Shown here one piece after another: positions 17,403 through 27,071 of a stretch of DNA of 64,000 bases. Positions within the stretch are counted from its first letter, which is position 1, and each line of letters begins with the position of its first letter. The stretch is from assembly GCF_900114565.1 (NCBI RefSeq), contig NZ_FOTM01000005.1, forward strand, positions 101,788 through 165,787. The letters are read 5' to 3'. The notes under the pieces are model-generated. The model did not search any database, was not told the DNA's origin, and worked only from the letters and a program-made list of their open reading frames with translations. The stretch comes from Leifsonia sp. CL147 (GTDB lineage: Bacteria > Actinomycetota > Actinomycetes > Actinomycetales > Microbacteriaceae). The translations under genes and the position numbers were made by a program.

Positions 17403-17921
17403 ATGACCGAGAGACCGGAATCTGTGGAAGACTCCCCCGGCGTCGAAGCTGTGGACACCGGCCGGGAGCGTGTGCTCGCCGATGCCACAGCTCGCGGTGT
17501 GGACATCCGGATCATCGAACGGCCGGCCGCCCGGAGCCTCGCCGAGGCGGCGGCACAGCTCGGCATCCAGCCCTCCGACATCGTGAAGACGCTCGTCGTG
17601 AAGCGCAGCGACGACACCTTCCTCTTCGCGCTCGTGCCCGGCGGACGCAAGATCGCCTGGCCGAAGCTGCGCTCCGTGCTCCAGGTGAACAAGCTGCAGC
17701 TGCCCGACGCCTCGGTCGCGCTCGCGGCGACCGGCTACGAACGCGGCACGATCACCCCGTTCGGGAGCACCACCGCGTGGCCGGTCGTCGCCGACGCCAC
17801 GATCCTCGGCCGGACCGTCTCGATTGGGGCCGGCGAGCACGGCTACTCCCTCTTCGTCGACGCGGACGCGCTCACAGCCGCCTTCGGCGCCACCGTCGCC
17901 GACATCACCGACCCCGAGTAG
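17403..17921 (+). CDS. YbaK/EbsC-family aminoacyl-tRNA deacylase
   Basis: This 172-residue protein is probably a trans-editing hydrolase that clears mischarged tRNA (the family includes YbaK, which acts on Cys-tRNA-Pro). The single YbaK/ProRS INS domain covers residues 30-165. The conserved Lys is in SDIVKTLVVKR, and the family's GxxxPFG-like segment is GTITPFGSTTAWPVV. No domain fusion is present. It lies directly before a palindromic repeat (17930-17981), which may end its transcript. Confidence 0.9.
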   Translation: MTERPESVEDSPGVEAVDTGRERVLADATARGVDIRIIERPAARSLAEAAAQLGIQPSDIVKTLVVKRSDDTFLFALVPGGRKIAWPKLRSVLQVNKLQLPDASVALAATGYERGTITPFGSTTAWPVVADATILGRTVSIGAGEHGYSLFVDADALTAAFGATVADITDPE

Positions 17922-17929
17922 CCCATCCA

Positions 17930-17981
17930 CTGGTCCCAACATGCCGTAAAGGCGCGGCGGCTTACGGCGTGTCGGGACCAG
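17930..17981. repeat. palindromic intergenic repeat, family A copy 1
   Basis: The 20-base arms (17930-17949 and 17962-17981) pair at 18 of 20 positions around a 12-base loop. The core arm is ggtcccaacatgccgt. The same palindrome recurs at 18941-18990 and 21562-21613. It starts 8 bases after a stop codon. Confidence 0.85.
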
Positions 17982-18023
17982 CAGTTTCCCGCCTGTGGAG
18001 AACGCACGACGCCCGCGCGCTGG

Positions 18024-18959
18024 ATGATGCAGAGTGGCGTCATGAAGCAGCCGGGACCGCTCCCACCGATCCTCCGATCTCCCGCGTTCTCCGTCCGCGT
18101 CGCGGTGCAGGCCGGGGTGCCGGTCCAGCGTCTTCGCCGCACAGACCTCGACGCGCCATTTCACGGCGCCCGGCTGGTGCACGCGTCCAGCGGAGCCGAT
18201 CTGCTTGCACGCTGCGCCGCGTACCGGACAGTGATGACTCCGGGCAGTTTCTTCAGCCACACCACCGCGGCATCGATTTACGGTCTCCCCGTGCCACGAC
18301 GTCACTCGGAGAACGATCGGCTTCATGTCTCGGCAGTGCTGCCTGTCCGAGCGCCGAAAGGGCGAGGTGTGCGTGGACACGCGCTTTCGAGCCGGCCCTC
18401 AGTGCGACTGGTTCGCGGGATGCGGGTGCCGGAGCCCGCGGAGGTATGGTGCCAACTCGCTTCTCTCCTGACACTGGATGAACTGGTCATCGTCGGCGAT
18501 GCCCTGGTGCGTCGGATAGATCCGTATTGCGAAGTGTCCGAGCTGATTCGGGCGGCCAGTGAGATCTCCGCTCGACCAGGGGCCCGTAGGATCCGCGAAG
18601 CGATCCGTTTGGTGCGGGCTCGGACGGATTCGCCGATGGAGACGGTGCTCCGCCTGGCCATCGTGCGCGCCGGCCTGCCTGAGCCTCAGGTGAACCACCC
18701 CATCGCCGACGGCTCCGGGAGGATCGTCGCCTCGGGTGATCTCGTGTTTCCCGCGGCGCGGCTGGTCGTCGAGTACGACGGGGACCATCACCGCACGGAC
18801 GCGGTGCAGTATCAGACGGACATCGATCGTGTGTATCGGATCGAGTCTCTCGGGTGGACGGTCGTCCGCATCAGCAAGATGCACATGCGTGACGGCGCGA
18901 ACGAGGCGCTCGCACGTATCCGGCAGGCTCTGAAAACGAATGGTCCCAACATGCCGTAA
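18024..18959 (+). CDS. DUF559-like protein with AbiEi-like N-terminal region
   Basis: This 311-residue protein ends in a DUF559/Vsr-like nuclease-fold segment (LVVEYDGDHHRTDAVQYQTD, then RIESLGWTVVRISK), typical of a family abundant in actinobacteria. The N-terminal part resembles the wHTH/AbiEi-like region usually fused to it (FFSHTTAASIYGLPVP). Function is unproven; DNA cleavage or a toxin-antitoxin role has been proposed for relatives. An alternative start is ATG 18042. The gene lies between two copies of the family A palindrome, and its last six codons and stop lie inside the second copy. This suggests that the repeat was acquired together with, or formed at, its 3' end. Confidence 0.82.
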   Translation: MMQSGVMKQPGPLPPILRSPAFSVRVAVQAGVPVQRLRRTDLDAPFHGARLVHASSGADLLARCAAYRTVMTPGSFFSHTTAASIYGLPVPRRHSENDRLHVSAVLPVRAPKGRGVRGHALSSRPSVRLVRGMRVPEPAEVWCQLASLLTLDELVIVGDALVRRIDPYCEVSELIRAASEISARPGARRIREAIRLVRARTDSPMETVLRLAIVRAGLPEPQVNHPIADGSGRIVASGDLVFPAARLVVEYDGDHHRTDAVQYQTDIDRVYRIESLGWTVVRISKMHMRDGANEALARIRQALKTNGPNMP

Positions 18960-18990
18960 CGCTCGGCGCTGACACGGCGTGTTGGGACCA
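18941..18990. repeat. palindromic intergenic repeat, family A copy 2
   Basis: The 17-base arms (18941-18957 and 18974-18990) pair at 16 of 17 positions. It shares its arm sequence with 17930-17981 and 21562-21613. The left arm encodes the C-terminal residues of the DUF559-like protein, including its TAA. Confidence 0.85.
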
Positions 18991-18994
18991 ATAG

Positions 18995-19146
18995 TTACGG
19001 GAGGGCGCAGGTGTCGCCGTCGCAGACGGCGCCGGCGGCGCCGAGCGGGACGAGCGGGAGGCGCGCGGCCGGCTGCGGCGCCGGAGGTGCCGCAGCGGCG
19101 GGCGCAGGCGCGGCCGGCGCAGCCGGCGCGCCCGGCGCGCCCGGCG
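18995..19146 (-). other. possible frameshifted C-terminal tail of the DsbA-family gene
   Basis: Past the stop codon of the FrnE-like gene (19147), another frame stays open to TAA at 18995 and encodes an Ala/Pro-rich linker ending in VCDGDTCALP. FrnE-like proteins of relatives often end in a short tail with a CxxxC-like pair (for example …CGPDGCA…). The tail therefore looks like the natural C-terminus, put out of frame by a small indel or recovered by frameshifting. The alternative is chance openness of GC-rich DNA. Confidence 0.4.
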
Positions 19147-19818
19147 TCACGCGGTCACCGCGGCGCGCTCGGACCAGACCTGCTCGAGGACCTGCGCGAA
19201 CGTCTGCGCGTCCTGCGCACCCGAGACGCCGTACCGGCCGTCGATCACGAAGAAGGGGACGCCGTTGATGCCGAACTCGGTAGCAGTGGCCTGGTCGGCG
19301 CGCACGTCCGCCAGATACTGCCCGGACTCGAGGGCCGCCAGCGCCTCGGCGCGGTCCAGCCCGACCTCGGCTGCCAGGTCCGCCAAGTCGGCGACGCGGC
19401 CGACATGACGCCCCTCGATGAAGTAGGCGCGGAACAGACGCTCCGCCAACTCCAGCTGCGCACCCCGTGCCTTCGCGAAGTGCAGCAGCTCGTGCGCCTT
19501 CACGGTGTTGGTGTGCCGCAGGCTGTCGAAGTCGTAGTCCAGTCCGACGGACGAGGCGATTCCGGTGACGCGCTCGAGCATCTGCTCGACCTGCGACGCC
19601 GGCAGGCCCTTGTGGCCCGCGAGGAAGTCGACCTCGCTGCCCTCGAAATCGACCGGAGTGTCGGGTGAGAGCTCGAACGAGTGGTACTCGACCTCCACGC
19701 CGCGGCCGTCGCCGGCGCCGGCGAAGAGGCCGCTTCCCGCCTCGAACTTGCGCTTTCCGATGTAGCACCACGGGCACGCGATGTCGGACCAGATGTCGAT
19801 CTTGATGGGTTCGCTCAC
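19147..19818 (-). CDS. DsbA-family oxidoreductase, FrnE-like
   Basis: This 223-residue thioredoxin-fold protein has the active-site motif CPWC (Cys15, Cys18) in IWSDIACPWCYIGKRKFE and the cis-Pro loop GINGVPFFVI. It is cytoplasmic because it has no signal peptide. FrnE-type proteins are disulfide isomerases or oxidoreductases linked to oxidative stress. A longer C-terminus with a second Cys pair may be encoded out of frame just downstream (18995-19146). It is followed upstream on the same strand by uppS and recO, so all three may be co-transcribed. Confidence 0.9.
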   Translation of the reverse strand: MSEPIKIDIWSDIACPWCYIGKRKFEAGSGLFAGAGDGRGVEVEYHSFELSPDTPVDFEGSEVDFLAGHKGLPASQVEQMLERVTGIASSVGLDYDFDSLRHTNTVKAHELLHFAKARGAQLELAERLFRAYFIEGRHVGRVADLADLAAEVGLDRAEALAALESGQYLADVRADQATATEFGINGVPFFVIDGRYGVSGAQDAQTFAQVLEQVWSERAAVTA

Positions 19819-19847
19819 GTCAGGCGCAACATCCTGAAGCGGTCCGG

Positions 19848-20654
19848 CTATTCCGCGACCGGCGCATCCACTGCGCCCCCGAACCGGCGATTGCGGCGCA
19901 GGTAGAGGTCCACCGCCTCCCAGAGGTCCGTCCTGCTGAAGTCGGGCCAGAGCGTGTCCAGGAACACCATCTCGGCGTAGGCGCTCTGCCAGAGCAGGAA
20001 ATTGCTGGTCCGCTGTTCGCCCGAGCTTCGCACGAAGAGGTCCACATCCGGCATGTCCGGGAGGTAGAGGTGGCGCTGGATGGTCTTCTCACTCACCGCG
20101 GACGGCCGCAGCCGGCCGGCGGCCACCTCCTCGGCGATCGCCCGAACGGCGTCGGCCACCTCGGTGCGACCGCCGTAGTTCACGCACATCGTCAGGGTGA
20201 GGACGTCGTTCCCGGCCGTCAGCTGCTCGGCGTACTGCAGCTCCTTGATGACCGACGACCAGAGCCGCGGCCGCCGTCCGGCCCAGCGCACCCGCACGCC
20301 CCACTCGTTGAGCTGGTCGCGGCGCCGGTGCAGCACCTCCCGGTTGAAGCCCATCAGGAACCGGACCTCATCGGGCGACCGCTTCCAGTTCTCGGTGGAG
20401 AACGCGTAGACGCTCAGATGCTTGATGCCGGCCTGGATGGCGCCGGCCACCACATCCAGAAGCGACGCCTCCCCTGCACGGTGTCCTTCGATGCGGGTGA
20501 GGCCGCGGCGGTTCGCCCACCGGCCGTTCCCGTCCATCACGATCGCCACGTGCGAGGGAACACCGCCCGCGGGGAATGCGGGTGGATGGACGCCGGTCCA
20601 GTCGAGCGGGCGGTACTCCACCGCATCCTTGTGCGTGTAGGGCTTCGGACTCAT
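19848..20654 (-). CDS. uppS: isoprenyl transferase (polyprenyl diphosphate synthase)
   Basis: This 268-residue cis-prenyltransferase makes the polyprenyl carrier lipid for cell-wall synthesis. The catalytic Asp41 is in [17 protein letters not shown]. Other hallmarks are [13 protein letters not shown], the VNYGGR segment, and the C-terminal [20 protein letters not shown]. The ATG overlaps the recO stop by four bases (ATGA). It ends 29 bases before the FrnE-like gene start. Confidence 0.96.
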   Translation of the reverse strand: MSPKPYTHKDAVEYRPLDWTGVHPPAFPAGGVPSHVAIVMDGNGRWANRRGLTRIEGHRAGEASLLDVVAGAIQAGIKHLSVYAFSTENWKRSPDEVRFLMGFNREVLHRRRDQLNEWGVRVRWAGRRPRLWSSVIKELQYAEQLTAGNDVLTLTMCVNYGGRTEVADAVRAIAEEVAAGRLRPSAVSEKTIQRHLYLPDMPDVDLFVRSSGEQRTSNFLLWQSAYAEMVFLDTLWPDFSRTDLWEAVDLYLRRNRRFGGAVDAPVAE

Positions 20655-21487
20655 CCACTCGCCTTCTGCTCATGCGTGTCGTGCTCGCGCGTGTCGTGCT
20701 CGCGCGTGTCGTCTTCGGGCGTGTCGTGCTCACGCCGGGTGGGCGCGTCGCGCTGTTCGTTCCGCTCCGGCGGAATGTGCTGCAGGGAGCGCAGCCCACG
20801 CTCCAGATGCCACTGGGTGTATGCGGCGACCACTCCGTTGGCACGGCTGCGGGTGGTGTCCGATGCCGCATCCGCAGCATCCCAGTCGCCGGACAGCAGC
20901 GCCCCGAGCAGCGCGATGGTGGGAGCATCCACCTTGGGGGCACCCGGGGGCGCACAGTTGTCGCACACCACGCCGCCCAGCTGGACGACCACCGCCGTGT
21001 GCGGACCGGGCGCGCCGCAGCGCGAGCAGTCCTGGAAGCTCGGCGCCCAGCCGGCGAGCGACAGCGCCCGCAGGAGGTAGGAGTCGAGCGTGAGGCCGGC
21101 ACCGTGCTCCCGGCGCGAGAGGGAGCGCAAGGCACCCACGAGCAGGAGGTACTGCTGGAGGGATGCTTCGGCGTCGGTCAGCCGGTCGGCTGCCTCCACC
21201 ATGGCGTTCGCTGCCGTGTAGCTGGCGTAATCGTCCGCGATGAGGGCTCCATAGGCTCCCAGCGTCTCGGCCTGGGTGACGATGTCGAGGCTGCGCCCCT
21301 CGTAGAGCTGCACGTCGGCGACCATGAACGGCTCCAGCCGCGAACCGAACCGGGACGCGGTGCGCCGCACACCCTTCGCGACCGCCCGGATCTTGCCGTG
21401 CTGACGGCTCAGCATCGTGACGATGCGGTCGGCTTCCCCCAGCTTGTGGGTGCGGAGCACGACGGCTTCATCACGGTAGACAGGCAC
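20651..21487 (-). CDS. recO: DNA repair protein RecO
   Basis: This 278-residue recombination mediator helps load RecA on gapped DNA. The N-terminal OB fold starts [20 protein letters not shown] zinc-binding region has paired cysteines (CSRCGAPG… and VVCDNC). GTG 21487 ([10 protein letters not shown]) fits the family start. The last ~35 residues are an unusual charged tail of REHDT units encoded by 15-bp tandem repeats (20674-20733), absent from typical RecO. Confidence 0.95.
   Translation of the reverse strand: MPVYRDEAVVLRTHKLGEADRIVTMLSRQHGKIRAVAKGVRRTASRFGSRLEPFMVADVQLYEGRSLDIVTQAETLGAYGALIADDYASYTAANAMVEAADRLTDAEASLQQYLLLVGALRSLSRREHGAGLTLDSYLLRALSLAGWAPSFQDCSRCGAPGPHTAVVVQLGGVVCDNCAPPGAPKVDAPTIALLGALLSGDWDAADAASDTTRSRANGVVAAYTQWHLERGLRSLQHIPPERNEQRDAPTRREHDTPEDDTREHDTREHDTHEQKASG
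20674..20733. repeat. four 15-bp tandem repeats in the recO 3' end
   Basis: Units at 20674, 20689, 20704 and 20719 share the sequence gcgtgtcgtgctcgc with few changes. They encode [10 protein letters not shown]-like pentapeptides in the RecO tail. Copy number changes would stay in frame. Confidence 0.9.
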
Positions 21488-21561
21488 ACTCCAGTATCGC
21501 GCGGCGGGCTGACAGTACGGCGGAGGCGGTGGTCCGGCGCGCGGACGGTCGCGTGAAACGA

Positions 21562-21613
21562 CTGGTCCCGACATGCCGTGTGGCGGGCGGGCGCTGCGGC
21601 GTGTCGGGACCAG
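21562..21613. repeat. palindromic intergenic repeat, family A copy 3
   Basis: The arms around ggtcccgacatgccg and its complement enclose a GC-rich loop. It matches copies at 17930-17981 and 18941-18990. It lies in the gap between the divergent recO and TRIC-type genes, 75 bases upstream of recO's start and 49 bases upstream of the other, so here it is not at a gene end. Confidence 0.85.
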
Positions 21614-21662
21614 CAGATCGCGAGAAGCCGAGCGGCTCCGCCGCGCGTGATACATATGACGG

Positions 21663-22442
21663 ATGAGCACGCCCGCCCTCGCCATCGGCGCCCTGTCGAT
21701 CCCACTGTGGGGCGACCTGATCGCCGTCGGGGTCGGCAGCCTCCAGGGAGCCATGTTCGCGGCGGGATTCCGCGACCGCCGGCTCGATCTGCTCGGCGTC
21801 GCGATCATCGGTGTGGCCACGGGCGTCGGCGGCGGCCTCCTCCGCGACCTGCTGCTGAACGTCACGCCGCTGGCACTCCAGTCCAACTGGTACCTGCCGA
21901 TCACCGTCGTGGCTGCGCTGCTCGGGATGCTGCTGATCCGGCTGTTCCGGCGGCTGGATCCGCTGATCACCCTCCTGGATGCGCTCACGATCGGCCTGTT
22001 CGGAGCGATCGGCGCGAGCAAGGCGCTGGCCCTCGGCCTGCCGGAGGTACCCGCGGTGTTCGTGGGGGTGGTCTCCGCGGTGGGCGGATCCATCCTCCGC
22101 GACATGCTGCTCAACCTCCCGATCGCGCTCATGCACGTCGGCTCGCTGTACGCCGTCGCGGCCGGCGCGGGCACCATCGTCCTCGTCGTGATGATCGACT
22201 TCGGTGCGCCGCTGACCGCCGCGGCGATCGTGTGCGTCCTGGTGACCCTGGTGATCAGGCTGCTCGCCGTGCGCTTCGGCTGGAGCCTGCCGGAGCAGCG
22301 GGAGCTGGGACGCATCCCGCGTCCGCGCTGGCCTCGCCTGATCCGTGCGCCGGGCCGGACCGCGGATCGCGCTGCCGAACGGACCGCGGACCGTACCGAC
22401 ACCGGCGCGCTCCCCCGCTATCGCATCGACAAGGGCGAGTAG
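21663..22442 (+). CDS. TRIC/UPF0126-type membrane protein
   Basis: This 259-residue protein has about seven hydrophobic helices arranged as two similar halves. Each half has a glycine-rich segment ([17 protein letters not shown] and [17 protein letters not shown]), the hallmark of the UPF0126/TRIC cation-channel superfamily. The last 40 residues are cytoplasmic and Arg-rich. The family is linked to cation or glycine-related channels; substrate is not shown here. It converges on leuA, and a large palindrome lies between them. Confidence 0.88.
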   Translation: MSTPALAIGALSIPLWGDLIAVGVGSLQGAMFAAGFRDRRLDLLGVAIIGVATGVGGGLLRDLLLNVTPLALQSNWYLPITVVAALLGMLLIRLFRRLDPLITLLDALTIGLFGAIGASKALALGLPEVPAVFVGVVSAVGGSILRDMLLNLPIALMHVGSLYAVAAGAGTIVLVVMIDFGAPLTAAAIVCVLVTLVIRLLAVRFGWSLPEQRELGRIPRPRWPRLIRAPGRTADRAAERTADRTDTGALPRYRIDKGE

Positions 22443-22492
22443 GGCCGTCGGAAACGGAGGACTTCCGTCCCGGATGACGCGGAAACGCGGGG

Positions 22493-22536
22493 AACGGAGG
22501 CGATCGCGTCCCGTTCGGGACACGATCACCTCCGTT
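22493..22536. repeat. near-perfect 21-bp palindrome between convergent genes
   Basis: The arms 22493-22513 and 22516-22536 pair at 19 of 21 positions with a 2-base loop. A partial copy of one arm (aacggagg…ccgtcccg) precedes it at 22453-22473. It lies between the 3' ends of the TRIC-type gene and leuA, so it could serve as a two-way terminator or be a repeat of the same structural kind as family A. Confidence 0.75.
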
Positions 22537-22624
22537 TGCTACGCGGAGACGCGAGACCGGAGCGCGAGACGCGAGAGCGGAGGGCGGAGTGCGGGAGAGC
22601 GGCGTCAGGCCGTCAGCGGGAGCC

Positions 22625-24466
<1,842 letters not shown>

Positions 24467-24482
<16 letters not shown>

Positions 24483-24508
24483 CAGCTAAGAAGGAGCAGA
24501 CCGTACAC
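24467..24508 (-). CDS. leu leader peptide
   Basis: This is a 13-codon frame, GTG 24508 to TAG 24467, encoding VYGLLLLSCRDES. Four Leu codons occur in a row (CTG CTC CTT CTT). It lies 70 bases upstream of leuA on the same strand and overlaps arm 1 of the alternative hairpins. No ribosome binding site precedes it; instead TATTCT lies 7 bases upstream, so it is probably translated from a leaderless mRNA. Leu-rich leader peptides before leuA are known in actinobacteria. Confidence 0.75.
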
Positions 24509-24515
24509 AGTGGCG

Positions 24516-24521
24516 AGAATA
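24516..24521 (-). promoter_or_regulatory. candidate -10 hexamer (TATTCT) of the leu leader/leuA transcript
   Basis: TATTCT fits TANNNT and ends 7 bases before the leader's GTG, placing the transcription start at or next to that codon. No clear -35 element was found 17-18 bases upstream. Confidence 0.5.
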
Positions 24522-24566
24522 CCACGGAGCGCCAGAGCGTCGGCCGGGAACATCCTCACAAGTGAG

Positions 24567-27071
24567 TCACGCCCGTCCGCGCGCGACGGTGGCGGCCTGC
24601 CGCACGGAGAGTCCCGGCAGGTAGGCGCGCACGAGGGCGATGCCGATCGCCGGGAGTGCCACGGGGTCCGGGTAGGCCATGATCAGCGGGTGCAGCTCCG
24701 GCTGGAACTTCTGCTTGAACTTCAGCAGCGAGCGGAAGCCGTACACCGGTTCCAGCGACGAGCTGAGGTAGCCGAGCAGCCGAGCCATGGCGGCCTTGTC
24801 GCCCTCGGGCGTGGCCGCGGTGTGGGCGAGGGGCGCGGCGGAGAGCGACATGAACTCGATGCCGTCCTCCTTCATCCGGGTCGCCGCCTCGGCGATGAGG
24901 AACTCCATCACGCCGTTGATGCTGTCCGGACGGCGGCGCATGAAGTCCAGCGTCCAGCCGACGACGATGCCGTTGCGGAAGGTCGGGAGCCAGCTGGTGA
25001 CCGCCTCGATCCGGCCGTGCTCGTCGACCGCGAGCATGAGGCGCACGTCCGGGTCGCGGAGCTCGTCGAGGCCGCCGAGCGTGAAGCCCATCTCGGGCAG
25101 GTCCTTCTCGGCCACCCACTGCTCCGAGATGTCGGACAGCTGGACCGTCGCACTGAGCGGCAGGGCGGCGAAGCTCGTCCACTCGGCGCGGACGCCGGCC
25201 CGCTGCGCGCGGTTGATGGAGGAGCGCACATCCTGCCACTTCTTGCCGGTCGTCGCCCACAGCTGCGGCCGGATCACGGTCTCCTCGGCGACGGTCATGC
25301 TCGACCAGCCGAGGCGCTCGAAGAGCGAAGCGTACCGCGCCTCCACGCTGTAGAACACCGGGATCCACCCGTTGTCGTCGCAGAAGCGCGCGAATCCCTG
25401 GATGGCGCCGTCGTGCGGACCGACCGCCCCGAACGGCCCACCGGTGGTCAGTGCGACGCGTCCCTCCACCCGGTAGGCGATCGCCCCTCCCCCGATGGGA
25501 TCGAACCAGTAGGAGTTGCCCGGCCAGGTGGCCATGAAGGAGATCGCGTCGCCTCCGCCCCGGTGCAGCAGCTCCCGGACGTGCCCGATGTCGCCGGTGC
25601 CCCGCCTGCGCAGTCCACGCCCCAGCATCACGGGGATGGCGGCCACGATCGCGACGAGCCAGAACACCGTTCCGATGTTGTGGTAGACGACCGTCGCGAG
25701 CGGTGTCGTCGGGAGGTACTGCGCGGGCTCCCGTCGCAGGAAGCTGACCGGGATGAACCGCTCGAGCACGTCGTTCAGCAGGTCCTCGACGTCGATCGGG
25801 CGCGTGAACCCGGTGTCCTTCTGCAGCCAGCCGACCAGAACGTACACGCCGACCAGACCGAACCCGGTCGCCAGCAGCAGGATCACGTACCGGCGCACTG
25901 CCTGCGTCGTCGGCATCACGATGAAGTGCCGGCGGAAGACGACCAGGAGGATCGCCATGGCCAGGGGCACCAGGGCCGACAGGGCCAGGATGACCGTGAT
26001 CTCCCAGTACCGCGCCGATACCGTCGGCCGGGCCGAGGCGACGGGCAGGATGCCGTAGTAGAGCGCCGAGAGCAGCGCGAGCAGGGCGTTCACCGTGACG
26101 CCGAGCCAGACCGCGAAGCGCCGTCCGCGGAGCAGTCCGTACGCCGCGACGAGAAGGAGGAGGAGCGGCAGCACGGACACCAGCACCGGCCCCAGTCCGT
26201 GGATGCGCTCCAGCGTCAGCGAGCGGAAGCACTGCCGGGTCACGGCGAACGCCTGGCACCGCTGGATGACGGCGGTGGCGCTGGGCGTCTCATTGCTGAA
26301 CAGCAGGCCCACCGGCGACAGCATCCCGTATCGCGTCGATCCGAGCAGGCCGATGACCGGGCCGAGCGCGGTGATCGTCAGTGCGGACGACAGCAGCACC
26401 CGGACTTCGTGGTGGGAGCTGCGCAGCCAGTCGCCCGCCACCCGAGTCTGCCGGAGCAGCGGTCCGAGCGCGAGACCCGTCAGCACCGCCAGGAGCCGGT
26501 ACAGGTCCGACGGCATCCCCGAGTAGAGCAGGTACATGATCGCGATCAGCAGCGTGATGACGCGGATGCGGCGGCGCCAGAGGGTTCCGGCGAATGCGCT
26601 CGCGGTCATCACGGTGCCGCCGATGGCGGTGAACGCGTCGAGCACCAGCAGTCCGTGCACGTTCCGCGCCCACAGCTCTCCGATGTCGTTGGCGATCACC
26701 TGGACGAGGACGCCGACCACGATTCCGACGGCCGCCGTGCCGAAGAAGGCGAGAACCGCCCGCCAGGTGCCCATGAGCCGCTCGGAGACGCCCACGAGCA
26801 CGACGGCCAGGACGAGCACGACGATCAGCTCGAGCAGGTTGTCGGTGAACAGCACCGCCGTGAACGGGGACCACCAGTGCCCGTCCATCAGCTGGACGGC
26901 GCCGGTTCCGAGCCAGCCGCGCAGAGGCCGGTGCGGCCCGCGGAGCGGTCCGGTGGCGAGCGCGAGCCCCAGGATGAGCAGGGTGAGCGCTGTCGTGAAC
27001 GGATGCTGCGCGACGAGCCTCGCCGCCCGCGCGAGGACGGCGTTGCGCGCGAGCAGAGCGGCCGGCTTCAC
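24567..27071 (-). CDS. MprF-like phosphatidylglycerol aminoacyltransferase (DUF2156)
   Basis: This 834-residue protein has a long N-terminal membrane region with about a dozen hydrophobic helices. A C-terminal soluble DUF2156/LPG_synthase_C domain follows (about 480-815), with segments like GGGAIAYRVEGRVALTTGGPFG and the GNAT-like core. Such proteins transfer Lys or Ala from tRNA to phosphatidylglycerol (or related lipids) and flip the product, which lowers sensitivity to cationic peptides. The amino acid used cannot be read from the sequence. The ATG overlaps the stop of the upstream esterase gene by four bases, so the two are coupled. Confidence 0.88.
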   Translation of the reverse strand: MKPAALLARNAVLARAARLVAQHPFTTALTLLILGLALATGPLRGPHRPLRGWLGTGAVQLMDGHWWSPFTAVLFTDNLLELIVVLVLAVVLVGVSERLMGTWRAVLAFFGTAAVGIVVGVLVQVIANDIGELWARNVHGLLVLDAFTAIGGTVMTASAFAGTLWRRRIRVITLLIAIMYLLYSGMPSDLYRLLAVLTGLALGPLLRQTRVAGDWLRSSHHEVRVLLSSALTITALGPVIGLLGSTRYGMLSPVGLLFSNETPSATAVIQRCQAFAVTRQCFRSLTLERIHGLGPVLVSVLPLLLLLVAAYGLLRGRRFAVWLGVTVNALLALLSALYYGILPVASARPTVSARYWEITVILALSALVPLAMAILLVVFRRHFIVMPTTQAVRRYVILLLATGFGLVGVYVLVGWLQKDTGFTRPIDVEDLLNDVLERFIPVSFLRREPAQYLPTTPLATVVYHNIGTVFWLVAIVAAIPVMLGRGLRRRGTGDIGHVRELLHRGGGDAISFMATWPGNSYWFDPIGGGAIAYRVEGRVALTTGGPFGAVGPHDGAIQGFARFCDDNGWIPVFYSVEARYASLFERLGWSSMTVAEETVIRPQLWATTGKKWQDVRSSINRAQRAGVRAEWTSFAALPLSATVQLSDISEQWVAEKDLPEMGFTLGGLDELRDPDVRLMLAVDEHGRIEAVTSWLPTFRNGIVVGWTLDFMRRRPDSINGVMEFLIAEAATRMKEDGIEFMSLSAAPLAHTAATPEGDKAAMARLLGYLSSSLEPVYGFRSLLKFKQKFQPELHPLIMAYPDPVALPAIGIALVRAYLPGLSVRQAATVARGRA

